Positions 1-7,560 of a DNA stretch of 13,254 nt are shown piece by piece. A model generated the notes under the pieces. That model had not been told where the DNA came from. It did not search any database and saw nothing but the letters and a program-made list of their open reading frames with translations. The stretch covers positions 1 to 13,254 of the forward strand of contig JAFEAR010000061.1 in NCBI GenBank assembly GCA_018266335.1, written 5' to 3'. The first letter of the stretch is position 1; the number at the start of each line of letters is the position of its first letter. This stretch comes from Bdellovibrionales bacterium. GTDB lineage: Bacteria > Bdellovibrionota > UBA2428. A program made the position numbers and the translations under genes.

Positions 1-284
1 GGAACGAAGCTAGGGTGCGAATGCCATTCGCCGATGTAGTTGAATCGCGTATAGTCATGCCGCGTTCGCTCAAAAAATGAGGTTAGGCGGCCAATGGCGT
101 CTTCGATCTTGCGGAGGAATGCCGCGAATGAACCCTGAGCGTGAACTGAAATTTCGCGAACCGCGAACTCGTTCGGACCACAGTGTTCGGCCATCAGTAC
201 TCCGCCAACCTCGCTAGATCCTGCTCGGACTAGGGCCCCAACTATGACCTCTTTCCATTCAGATGGAAGGACTAGAGTTATCAT
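1..284 (-). CDS. JAB/JAMM (MPN) metallopeptidase, Cap3-like, 3' end cut off by window edge
   Basis: A minus-strand frame beginning at ATG 284-282 stays open for 94 codons to the window edge, so the C-terminus is missing. It shows the first parts of a JAMM zinc site: a catalytic Glu at residue 25 in a SSEVGGVLM context, and the HxHP motif at residues 88-91 in YIGEWHSHPSF. The later Ser/Asp ligand motif would lie outside the window. JAB peptidases of this group remove ubiquitin-like conjugates; Cap3 reverses Cap2-made CD-NTase conjugates in type II CBASS. The start overlaps the end of the E2-E1 gene by 26 bp. A GGGGGA ribosome-binding sequence lies just upstream, inside that gene. GTG 287 directly before the ATG is an alternative start. 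The inferred role is to remove or edit conjugates made by the adjacent E2-E1 ligase. Confidence 0.9.
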   Translation of the reverse strand, partial: MITLVLPSEWKEVIVGALVRAGSSEVGGVLMAEHCGPNEFAVREISVHAQGSFAAFLRKIEDAIGRLTSFFERTRHDYTRFNYIGEWHSHPSFV

Positions 285-2025
285 CACTTCCCCCACCAAT
301 CATCCCGAGAAGCGCCGTGGTCGCAGCTAGGCGATCGTCATCACTACCGATGTCCTGACTATTCTCGGTCCACCCCTCGCCCTCAACGGAAATTGGCTGA
401 GTGTCGAAAGGCTGTTCAAAGACCCAGATGCCCCTGAGGCCTATGAGATAAGCCGAGTATGGAAAGCTGCTTTGCTCGGAAGTCAGCGCCGAATCGAGAG
501 CAAGGCGCGTCAGCGCGGATGCGATGTGAGTAATGTCAGCGTCGTCGGCGACCAATGGTTGACCGTCCTCAACGTCATAGCCTGCCGCTTCTTTGAAAGG
601 GGCAGGAGGAAGTGTTTCGAGGTATTCATTGATTGAATCGCGCACCGCAAGCGGGTTCGGATCGCGACCCGGCCGAGCCCGAGCAATGAGGCCACCGATC
701 CCGCCTGCATAAATTTCTCCCCAACAAAGCGTTCGACTTTTCGCCCTTGCCACTGCGGCCAGGGTGACAAACACCTTGGAATTGGCAGTCGCATCCACGA
801 TGACATCGCAGCCGCCAATCTCTTTGAGTCGTCTCACGGCGGCAATTGACGATTCCTGTCCCGCGACGCGATGCAGATGAACTTCAATGCTCAGGTTCGG
901 AGCAATCAGGTTGAGCGCCTCTCTGACCGCCTCAGCCTTGTGAACACCGACAGATGCCCAGGAGAGCTCGTTCCGGCAAATGTTCTCAGCCGAGAGAACA
1001 TCATCGTCCACCAAAACGAAATTACGTACTCCAGCTCGGGCAAGCGAAATTGCAATCTTGCTTCCTATCGAGCCCAGACCGATTATGGCGAACTTCGTTT
1101 GTTGCAAGCGTTCGTACTCGACGGGCAGTCGCCGAGTGGCGGTGTCCGGCAAGATAACGGCGTACTCGTGGACAGAGTCTTCGCGGACCCCGAATGCTCT
1201 CAATGACGTTTCCGACTCCCCTTTCAGCAGCACGATCGTGTCTTGGAAAGTCGTCGATCCTGGATCTCGATTGAGGCTGAACGTATCCGCAGGGACGGCT
1301 CTCCCAATTTCCCGAATCAAATCATCTTTTGATGCGACTGGCCCAATCTTCTCTAAAATCTCACTGCGGAGTGCCATGCCAACACCCTTCCAAGCGAACA
1401 ACGGCGTGTAGGAACTCAAGCCGCTTGGAAGATCAGTGATTTTGATTGAGCCACCATTCAACTCAGCTCCGGAAACAAACGCGACTGTGGTTGAACTGTG
1501 TAGAAGATTATTGGTTTTGAGTGGGACCACCGTATCCGCTGGCAGTTGCTCGAAGAAAGCTCTGAGTTCTGGCGTCACGACAAATCTATGATTCTTACTC
1601 CGAAGCTCTTGCCCGCAGGTAACACTATGGGCCGACTGGACCGAAGCAGGCACCTCAGGATTGTGTTCCGTATGAAGCAGCTTGTACGTACTCCGAATAA
1701 GGTCCGCGCCAGTCACCGAAGTGTTCCAGTTGTCCGCACGCCATTCGAGACAAAGGGCTCCGCCAGCGCCATATTGATGCTGTGACCAAATTTCAGACCT
1801 ATCCCGCGGGAACACAAATCCAGGAGTGTGCGGAAAGAATTCCGGATAAGTTAAGGTAACTGAATAGACCTTCCCGTGAACGCGTAGATCAATATCCACC
1901 TGGACAACGAATTCGCCGTCCATTCGCCAGTGCAACGCTTCGACCCAATCGACATCCTTGGCTAGGGCATCGAGATCGTCGCGCTCCTGCAGAAATCGTT
2001 TTGGGCTTTGTAGGACCCACTTCAC
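259..2025 (-). CDS. E2-E1 fusion ubiquitin-like conjugating enzyme (Cap2-like ThiF family)
   Basis: This 588-aa protein joins two domains. The N-terminal E2 (UBC)-like domain, about residues 1-130, has a YPEFFPHTPGFVFP segment typical of the E2 fold. Its candidate catalytic Cys92 lies in GALCLEW, followed by the usual DNW and helix. A linker domain, about 140-300, follows. The C-terminal E1/ThiF adenylation domain, about 305-545, has nucleotide-binding GLGSIG at 316-321, acidic VDDD at 339-342, ENICRNEL at 347-354 with Asn348 and Arg351, Lys363, and DATAN at 411-415. Cys434, in a CWGEIYAGGIGG segment, is the likeliest E1 thioester cysteine. E2-E1 fusions of this kind include CBASS Cap2, which joins the C-terminus of its partner to target proteins. 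The GTG start shares one base with the stop of the MBL gene (TAGTG), so translation is probably coupled. Both active-site cysteines appear intact. The substrate is unknown. Confidence 0.93.
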   Translation of the reverse strand: MKWVLQSPKRFLQERDDLDALAKDVDWVEALHWRMDGEFVVQVDIDLRVHGKVYSVTLTYPEFFPHTPGFVFPRDRSEIWSQHQYGAGGALCLEWRADNWNTSVTGADLIRSTYKLLHTEHNPEVPASVQSAHSVTCGQELRSKNHRFVVTPELRAFFEQLPADTVVPLKTNNLLHSSTTVAFVSGAELNGGSIKITDLPSGLSSYTPLFAWKGVGMALRSEILEKIGPVASKDDLIREIGRAVPADTFSLNRDPGSTTFQDTIVLLKGESETSLRAFGVREDSVHEYAVILPDTATRRLPVEYERLQQTKFAIIGLGSIGSKIAISLARAGVRNFVLVDDDVLSAENICRNELSWASVGVHKAEAVREALNLIAPNLSIEVHLHRVAGQESSIAAVRRLKEIGGCDVIVDATANSKVFVTLAAVARAKSRTLCWGEIYAGGIGGLIARARPGRDPNPLAVRDSINEYLETLPPAPFKEAAGYDVEDGQPLVADDADITHIASALTRLALDSALTSEQSSFPYSAYLIGLRGIWVFEQPFDTQPISVEGEGWTENSQDIGSDDDRLAATTALLGMIGGGSDDNSSPSI

Positions 2026-3248
2026 TACGCGAACCCCGCCGGCTTGTTTGGTACGACTGGCCGCGGTGGAAATGTCAGGCCACTCGCGGCGACCGGTGCT
2101 CTCAGCAGTGACTTGGGCCGCGCAGCTTGATACGCGAGACGTTCCAGTCCACTTCCATTGACGGCGAATTCCAGCGGTGCGACCTCCGCCTCTGATGGGT
2201 ACTCCCCGGTGCAGTAGAACGTGCCACCTGCGTCATCAACAATTGCTTCGTATTCTAGCCTCGCCCCGTAACAGGGCGGATCATCGTCGTCATCGTCAAT
2301 GGGGCAACTGCTCGCGACAATCAAACCGCCGGTTCGAATCTGAGAGAGCGCCGCGCGAGCATCTTCCGAGACCTCAGCATCATCGTGCAGTTCAGACCAG
2401 CTATCGTGCGACAGCGAGTGCCAGGAGCAATGATGAGGCGTCTGCAAGAGGTCGTATTCGAGTGGCGCTGGATTGTCCTGGTGCTTACCCCACAGACGCT
2501 CCCAGATGTCGACCTCTGCGTCGCCTCCGGTAAGAAATTTGATCCGATTGAGGCTGGACTCGTTCGATCCGAGAGCGATATTGAGGATCACGCTGGAATG
2601 GTTCTTGCTAAGCAGGTCTTCCGTATCGTCATCAGACTTTGGGATTGGGGCGACCAGGAATGCGCTGAAACAATTGTTATGGCTCCCATTTACTCGATCA
2701 AATTCTTGATCCACCTTGACGAGTATTGAGCTGAGATCGTCGGTCTTTCCATCCTCGTCCTCGCCCAGTACAAGGATGCGATCGCCTGGATCAACAGGGT
2801 AGCCCTTCTCCCGATTCACCTTGACGCGACGACGCGCTTCGGCGTTGAACGCAGATGCGTCGTTGCTAAGCACATGGTTCTTCGAGGCTCGCCGAAAGAC
2901 CATTGGTGACGACCAGAGTTCCCGAATGAAGATTCGCTTCTGCCCATCTGGCTTCTTGTCGTCTGGATAGCCAGCCGGCGGACCCAAATAGAAGTGCTTG
3001 CAGAGACCTCGACAGTGATCTGCATCCGGATGGCTCAATAGGAACGCATCGACATACGGCCGACCCTTAGCATCGCGCGCCAGGCGGGAGCGTAAATCGT
3101 TCGCGACATCCCTCGTATCGTCGTCGGGGTCGTCCGCTGCTTCTCTGATATTGCAGTCGATCAAGATCGTTGTCCGAACTGAGTCCCCCAATTTGAGAAG
3201 CGTCATGTCGCCGTTGCCAACGGGAAAAAATGTGATGGTGGTGTTCAA
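2025..3248 (-). CDS. ComEC/Rec2-like metallo-beta-lactamase-fold hydrolase
   Basis: A predicted cytoplasmic MBL-fold metal hydrolase of 407 aa. The order of motifs matches the MBL domain of ComEC/Rec2: ITFFPVGNGDMTLL at the first strands (5-18), LIDCN with Asp31, the metal motif SHPDADH (72-78; His73, Asp75, Asp77, His78), NHSSVILNI (216-224), FLTGGDAE (238-245), and DLLQTPHHCS with His272-His273 (266-275). An acidic run of six Asp lies at about 318-323. The last 24 residues are Pro/Ala-rich, probably disordered, and end in KPAGFA. I chose TTG 3248 because AGGAG (3260-3256) sits 7 nt upstream and the protein then begins at the first MBL strand. A TTG at 3278 would add ten residues but lacks a ribosome-binding site. 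It is first in a coupled operon with E2-E1 and JAB. ComEC-type MBL domains are linked to nucleic-acid degradation; here the substrate is unknown. Confidence 0.85.
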   Translation of the reverse strand: MNTTITFFPVGNGDMTLLKLGDSVRTTILIDCNIREAADDPDDDTRDVANDLRSRLARDAKGRPYVDAFLLSHPDADHCRGLCKHFYLGPPAGYPDDKKPDGQKRIFIRELWSSPMVFRRASKNHVLSNDASAFNAEARRRVKVNREKGYPVDPGDRILVLGEDEDGKTDDLSSILVKVDQEFDRVNGSHNNCFSAFLVAPIPKSDDDTEDLLSKNHSSVILNIALGSNESSLNRIKFLTGGDAEVDIWERLWGKHQDNPAPLEYDLLQTPHHCSWHSLSHDSWSELHDDAEVSEDARAALSQIRTGGLIVASSCPIDDDDDDPPCYGARLEYEAIVDDAGGTFYCTGEYPSEAEVAPLEFAVNGSGLERLAYQAARPKSLLRAPVAASGLTFPPRPVVPNKPAGFA

Positions 3249-3337
3249 AAGGTTGCTCCTGCTCAGCTTGGATCTCAATTCGAGTGTACCACTATTTTTT
3301 AGATGGATCTAAATGCTATGCTAATTACAGGCTCTGT
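3249..3337. promoter_or_regulatory. Divergent promoter region between the MBL and WYL genes
   Basis: This AT-rich 89-bp gap separates two divergent genes and must carry both promoters unless transcripts start further away. On the plus strand, TGCTATGCT (3314-3322) resembles an extended -10 box, but its -35 is poor. It would leave only a short leader before the WYL start. On the minus strand, TACACT (3288-3283) is a plausible -10, with its -35 position (about 3311-3306) inside the inverted repeat at 3298-3313. AGGAG (3260-3256) serves the MBL TTG start. The promoter boxes are weak matches found by eye. Confidence 0.5.
3298..3313. promoter_or_regulatory. Candidate operator: perfect inverted repeat TTTAGAT-GG-ATCTAAA
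   Basis: Two perfect 7-bp inverted arms are separated by GG, centred between the divergent MBL and WYL genes. The position overlaps the likely -35 regions of both directions, where a bound dimer would block both promoters. The adjacent WYL protein belongs to the BrxR/CapW type, whose studied members are dimeric repressors that bind inverted repeats in the promoters of defence operons. Assigning this site to that regulator is inference. Confidence 0.6.
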
Positions 3338-4237
3338 ATGCGTCAAGAAATGATCGACTCTGAATCTGCGGCCCCTGGATCTCACCCTCCAACCCCGCCC
3401 CCCAACTGGGTGCAACATCAACGACTGCTTTTCATCGAAGCTCAACTATGTTGGGGAGGCCGCCTTAACCGGTCCGATCTGATGACGCGGTTTGGAATCT
3501 CCCTCCCTCAAGCTTCCTTAGACGTTGCCAGGTACATCGCCGTCGCCCAACAGAATCTTCGCTACGACAAGCGCGAGAAGACGTATTTCGCAACACCGGA
3601 GTTTACACCGGTATTTCAGATTCCTGACGCAACAACATATTTGGAAGGGCTCCGAAATCACGTTGGCGATCAACCTACCGGATGGACTCCGCCTTTGGAT
3701 TACGTGCCACAGCCGAGCCGCCGAATTGATGGGCTCGTACTCCGAAAAATCCTCATGGCGATTCGTCAGGCGCAGCGCGTCAGAGTGCTTTACCAATCGA
3801 AGACCCGGGCAAATCCCACTGAGCGAGAGATCAGTCCTCACGCCATAGCTTTTGACGGATCTCGTTGGCACACGCGGGCCTTTTGCCATGAGCATTCGGA
3901 GTTTAGAGACTTCGTCTTTTCGAGGATTCTGAGCGTTTTGGGACATCAACCCACAGATGTAGATCCTGCGAGCGATCATTCCTGGCATCAAAGCATAGAG
4001 TTGGTTTTCGTGCCCGACCCTGGCCTGACCGATGCCCAAAGAAGGGTCGTGGAGTTGGACTACGCCATGGAGAGCGGCAAACTGTTGCTCAAGACGCGAA
4101 AAGCATTAGCTTTTTACGTGCTTCGCCAGCTAGGGCTGGACCCTCAATCGCCAGAGCCTGCCCCAAAGCAGCTTGCGCTTCAGAACCGAGAAATTGTCGA
4201 AACAAGTTTGGAGAGCAATGATCAAGCAAGCCGGTAA
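3338..4237 (+). CDS. WYL-domain transcriptional regulator, BrxR/CapW type
   Basis: A 299-aa predicted DNA-binding regulator. An N-terminal winged helix (about 25-88) includes LNRSDLMTRFGISLPQASLDV, a tyrosine/Lys wing region and YFATPEF. A WYL domain (about 134-210) holds the signature GSRWHTRAFC at 174-183, where WHTRAFC replaces the classical WYL triplet, as in BrxR and CapW. A C-terminal WCX-like region (about 215-280) follows. BrxR and CapW repress BREX and CBASS operons and are thought to release DNA on sensing a ligand through the WYL pocket. The frame also opens at GTG 3284, but that would run through the inverted repeat and promoter. ATG 3338, with AGG seven bases before it, or ATG 3350 is more likely. 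The end overlaps the next gene by 20 bp, so the regulator is co-transcribed with the right arm and divergent from the MBL operon. Confidence 0.88.
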   Translation: MRQEMIDSESAAPGSHPPTPPPNWVQHQRLLFIEAQLCWGGRLNRSDLMTRFGISLPQASLDVARYIAVAQQNLRYDKREKTYFATPEFTPVFQIPDATTYLEGLRNHVGDQPTGWTPPLDYVPQPSRRIDGLVLRKILMAIRQAQRVRVLYQSKTRANPTEREISPHAIAFDGSRWHTRAFCHEHSEFRDFVFSRILSVLGHQPTDVDPASDHSWHQSIELVFVPDPGLTDAQRRVVELDYAMESGKLLLKTRKALAFYVLRQLGLDPQSPEPAPKQLALQNREIVETSLESNDQASR

Positions 4238-5000
4238 GTCACTGAAAAGCCGCAATCAGCCGCAGGTAATGACCTTTCTTTCAGCGAACATCATCGCCCT
4301 CGTGGCTGCTTTCGTTGGACTTGAAGCTTTGCAGGCTTTCATTGGGGCGATCCGGGCAGGCGAGTGGTCGCACGTTTTGAAAATTCCTGTTCTGATTGCG
4401 GTTGGCGCGATTGCCACTCGGACGATTTCCTGGGCAATACCTCGCGAGTGGAAAGAGACACTCGTGTTCTGGCGCCGGGGTATGCGTTCTCTGCCTTCCA
4501 GTGAAGCGTTCACCGTGATTGCGCCGAGTGACCTTCGCATCGACATCCTGTCGCTCCAGAAGCGCTTCGGGCCGCTCCCGACTGAATACCAGAAACAGAG
4601 CTCGCTGTGGTACGCAATCTATCGCAAGCATTGCAAGGATCTGGTCGTTGAAGATGCCAACTCGGCCTACCTGCTGTTCAGAGAGCTCACGGCAATCATG
4701 CCGGTGCTGATGATCGGGTGCCTCGTTGGCGCACTCCCCCTTGAGCTATCTCTTTCTAACTCCATGCTTGCGGCACTCGCGCTTGGGTTCGAATATTTAG
4801 TGGTGATGTACGCGGCCAGGAATGCGGGAAAGAGACTCGTCGCAAACGTGCTGGCGCTCGAAGCATCTTCAGAGATACCAAAGCCACAGCAGGCTCCCGC
4901 CCCGGCAAAAAGAGCCAGAAAGACGGCGGTTTCGGAGCTGGAGGTCCAAGAGCCGGTGACCGTGGAGACGATTCGCAGCCGATCGGCGGGCCAATCCTGA
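4218..5000 (+). CDS. Unrecognised membrane protein with about four TM segments
   Basis: I do not recognise this 260-aa family. Four hydrophobic stretches are visible: about 20-45, 53-74, 157-176 and 180-200. They form two hairpins separated by a polar section of roughly 80 residues (75-156). That section contains a charged, aromatic block including LWYAIYRKHCKDLVVEDAN at 130-148. The C-terminal tail (about 215-260) is Pro/Ala/Lys-rich and looks disordered. ATG 4218 has GGAGAG immediately upstream and overlaps the WYL stop by 20 bp. An upstream TTG at 4173 lacks such support. Coupling to a BrxR/CapW-type regulator suggests a part in the defence island, for example a membrane-acting effector or an anchor for another component. 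That is inference from position and topology; no catalytic motif is seen. Confidence 0.75.
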   Translation: MIKQAGKSLKSRNQPQVMTFLSANIIALVAAFVGLEALQAFIGAIRAGEWSHVLKIPVLIAVGAIATRTISWAIPREWKETLVFWRRGMRSLPSSEAFTVIAPSDLRIDILSLQKRFGPLPTEYQKQSSLWYAIYRKHCKDLVVEDANSAYLLFRELTAIMPVLMIGCLVGALPLELSLSNSMLAALALGFEYLVVMYAARNAGKRLVANVLALEASSEIPKPQQAPAPAKRARKTAVSELEVQEPVTVETIRSRSAGQS

Positions 5001-5091
5001 TTCAACAGTTAGACTGGCTAAGTGACCTTCAATTTCACCTCGCAAAGTCGATCCTTGTAGCCCGCGAGCCGGCCAAGAAAACTCCAGCAAA

Positions 5092-7560
5092 ATGACCAAG
5101 CTTACCCTCAGTCAACTCTCCAGTCTCCTCTTCCGTGCCTGCGACGACTTGCGCGGCAATATGGATGCGTCCGAATACAAGGAATACATCTTCGGCATGC
5201 TATTCCTGAAGCGGCTGAGTGACCTTTTCGATCAGGAGCGGGAGCAATTGGCCAAGGACCTGAAGGCCAAGGGCATGCCCGAGCAGACTGTAGCGGAGCA
5301 ACTGGCCAACCCCGACAAGTACACGTTCTTTGTTCCTGAAGAGGCGCATTGGTCCAAGATCCGGCATCTCAAGACGAACGTCGGCACCGGCCTCAACAAG
5401 GCGCTCGAAGCACTCGAAGACGCGAACGTCGATGCACTGCAAGACGTGCTGAAGGGGATCAACTTCAACCGAAAGATCGGTCAACGCTCACTCGACGACG
5501 ATACCCTCTCCAACTTCGTTCAGAACTTCGAGAAGATCCCGCTGCGTGATGAAAACTTTGAGTTCCCCGACCTTTTGGGCGCAGCCTACGAATACCTGAT
5601 CAAGTTCTTTGCCGACTCGGCCGGCAAGAAGGCCGGTGAATTTTATACACCGGCGGATGTCGTGCGCACCCTGGTCGAGATTGTCGATCCCCAGCCCGGC
5701 ATGAGCGTCTACGATCCCACTTGCGGCTCCGGCGGAATGCTCATCCAGACGCGAGACTACGTGAGCGAATGCGGCGGCGATCCGCGCAACCTCTCGCTCT
5801 ACGGGCAAGAGAGCATGGGCACCACGTGGTCCATCTGCAAGATGAACATGCTGCTCCACGGGATTCCGCAGTCGGACATACGGCAGGAAGACACGATCCG
5901 TCATCCTCAACACAAAGCGGATTCGGGTGAACTCAAACGATTCGACCGTGTACTGGCCAACCCGCCCTTCAGCCAGAACTACATCAAGAAAGAAATCGAG
6001 TATCCAGGGCGCTTCGCCGTGTGGCTGCCGGAAAAGGGCAAGAAGGCCGACCTGATGTTTGTGCAGCACATGCTCGCCGTGCTGAAGGCGGATGGCAAGA
6101 TGGCCACCATCATGCCGCATGGCGTTCTCTTCCGTGGCGGCGAAGAGAAGGAAGCCCGTAAGCACTTCATCGAGCACGGCTGGCTCGAAGCCATCATTGG
6201 CCTGCCCGCCGGGCTCTTTTACGGCACGGGGATTCCGGCCTGCGTGTTGGTGATGAATAAACTGGGCGCGGCGACCCGCAAGCACGTTCTCTTCATCAAT
6301 GCCGACCGCGAGTATCGCGAAGGAAAAGCCCAAAACTTCCTCAGGCCCGAGGATATTTCGAAAATCGTTCACGCCTACCGCGAGCACCAGGATGTCCCCG
6401 CTTATGCTCGTCTCGTGCCAGTGAGCGAGATTGCCGCTGAGGACTACAACTGCAACATTCGCCGCTATGTAGACAATGCTCCCCCGCCCGAACCGCATGA
6501 CGTTCGCGCCCATCTGCAGGGCGGTGTGCCGGTGGTTGAGATCGATGCTTTGTCTCGCTTTTGGGCGAACTATGCCGGTCTGCGGGAGCGGATCTTTGTC
6601 CCTCGGAAGGGCGATGCGGATTACGCTGATTTCGTGCCAGCGGCGGCGGATCGCCGCGCACTGGCAGAATTGGTGAAAAGCGATCCGGGCCTAGCAGAAG
6701 CGCACGCACAATTCCTTCAAACGTTAGAGACCTGGTGGACGAAGAACCGGCCTGCGGTTGAGGGCTTGGCTCCCCGAAATGGGAAAGCTGGCAATGTCTA
6801 CGACCTGCGCCGGCAACTATTGGATTCCATCGCCCAGACATTTGCCGGGCAGCAGTTGCTCACCGATCACCAAGTGCGTGGCGCGTTTGCCCGTTATGTA
6901 GACGATCTGAAAGCGGACTTGAAGTCTGTGGCGGCTAGTGGGTGGGGGCCGGAATTGATTCCGGACGCCGATATCCTCGCCAGCCAGTTTCCGGAATTGC
7001 TCGCCGAGATGGACCAGAAGCGGGTGCGGCTTGCTGAGTTATCGGCGTTGTTTGCCGCCGCTGATGAAGAGGACTACGAAGACAGCGACGATACCGGTGT
7101 GCTTCCAGCCGACCAGGTGAAGGCGCTCAAGGCCGAACTCAAAGAGGCCAACGCTCAGGCCAAGCTGGCGAAGAGAGAGGGAAGGAAGGGTGATTGCGAT
7201 TCGCAGACGAAGAAGGCGGCTGGCATTGATCAGCGATTGGCTCGTCATAAGGCTTTAGAAGAAGAGGTCCGGAGGCTTGTCGGTGACTTACGGGTGAATG
7301 AGAAGAAGCAAGAGGAACTGGTGATCGCCGCACGGGAAAAGATCGACGGTGACGAGGCACGCCGGGTGATTCTGGACCGTCTACATAGACTACTGGTGCA
7401 GACCTACCAGAGTTACCTTCACGCGTGCCAACGCGAGTGTCAGCAGGTCTTGGAAAACTTACACGCGAAGTATTCCATTTCTGCGAAGGTTCTGGAAAGA
7501 AGCAAAGCAGAAGCAGGGGCGAAGCTAAAGGCGTTTCTCGTGGAGCTCGGCTATGAATGA
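5092..7560 (+). CDS. hsdM: Type I restriction-modification N6-adenine methyltransferase subunit HsdM (long form)
   Basis: HsdM transfers methyl groups from S-adenosylmethionine to adenine N6, working with two-fold HsdM and one HsdS. The N-terminal HsdM helical domain spans about 1-165. The Rossmann methyltransferase core follows, with EFYTP at 183-187, SAM-binding DPTCGSGG (motif I) at 208-215, and catalytic NPPF (motif IV) at 290-293. At 822 aa it is far longer than classical HsdM of about 500-530 aa. The extra C-terminal part, from about 480, is largely helical and charged. It has an acidic [10 protein letters not shown] stretch near 661-670, a likely coiled coil from about 680 to 800, and the end LVELGYE. 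ATG 5092 fits the conserved HsdM N-terminus, but the ribosome-binding site is weak. It follows the membrane gene after 91 bp and overlaps hsdS by 8 bp. Confidence 0.96.
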   Translation: MTKLTLSQLSSLLFRACDDLRGNMDASEYKEYIFGMLFLKRLSDLFDQEREQLAKDLKAKGMPEQTVAEQLANPDKYTFFVPEEAHWSKIRHLKTNVGTGLNKALEALEDANVDALQDVLKGINFNRKIGQRSLDDDTLSNFVQNFEKIPLRDENFEFPDLLGAAYEYLIKFFADSAGKKAGEFYTPADVVRTLVEIVDPQPGMSVYDPTCGSGGMLIQTRDYVSECGGDPRNLSLYGQESMGTTWSICKMNMLLHGIPQSDIRQEDTIRHPQHKADSGELKRFDRVLANPPFSQNYIKKEIEYPGRFAVWLPEKGKKADLMFVQHMLAVLKADGKMATIMPHGVLFRGGEEKEARKHFIEHGWLEAIIGLPAGLFYGTGIPACVLVMNKLGAATRKHVLFINADREYREGKAQNFLRPEDISKIVHAYREHQDVPAYARLVPVSEIAAEDYNCNIRRYVDNAPPPEPHDVRAHLQGGVPVVEIDALSRFWANYAGLRERIFVPRKGDADYADFVPAAADRRALAELVKSDPGLAEAHAQFLQTLETWWTKNRPAVEGLAPRNGKAGNVYDLRRQLLDSIAQTFAGQQLLTDHQVRGAFARYVDDLKADLKSVAASGWGPELIPDADILASQFPELLAEMDQKRVRLAELSALFAAADEEDYEDSDDTGVLPADQVKALKAELKEANAQAKLAKREGRKGDCDSQTKKAAGIDQRLARHKALEEEVRRLVGDLRVNEKKQEELVIAAREKIDGDEARRVILDRLHRLLVQTYQSYLHACQRECQQVLENLHAKYSISAKVLERSKAEAGAKLKAFLVELGYE

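Noticed and set aside
871..1411. Overlapping plus-strand open frames inside the E2-E1 gene
   Set aside because: They are antisense to the E1 adenylation motifs and their translations are arginine/serine-rich without domain features.
1..3248. Standard type II CBASS
   Set aside because: E2-E1 and JAB are Cap2/Cap3-like, but the upstream gene is an MBL-fold protein with ComEC-type motifs and has no nucleotidyltransferase GS...DxD signature.
3284..3337. GTG 3284 as the WYL gene start, adding 18 residues
   Set aside because: It would place the inverted repeat and the promoter-like boxes inside the coding region, and no ribosome-binding sequence precedes it. ATG 3338 or 3350 fits better.
5008..5022. 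GTTAGACTGGCTAAG before hsdM, which loosely resembles the 3298-3313 palindrome
   Set aside because: The arms are only about 4-5 bp, the spacing differs and the match is partial, so I do not claim a second operator.
5488..6513. Long (341-aa) minus-strand open frame opposite hsdM
   Set aside because: It lies wholly antisense to the well-conserved HsdM methyltransferase core and its translation shows no recognisable domain. It is an effect of codon bias in a GC-rich gene.
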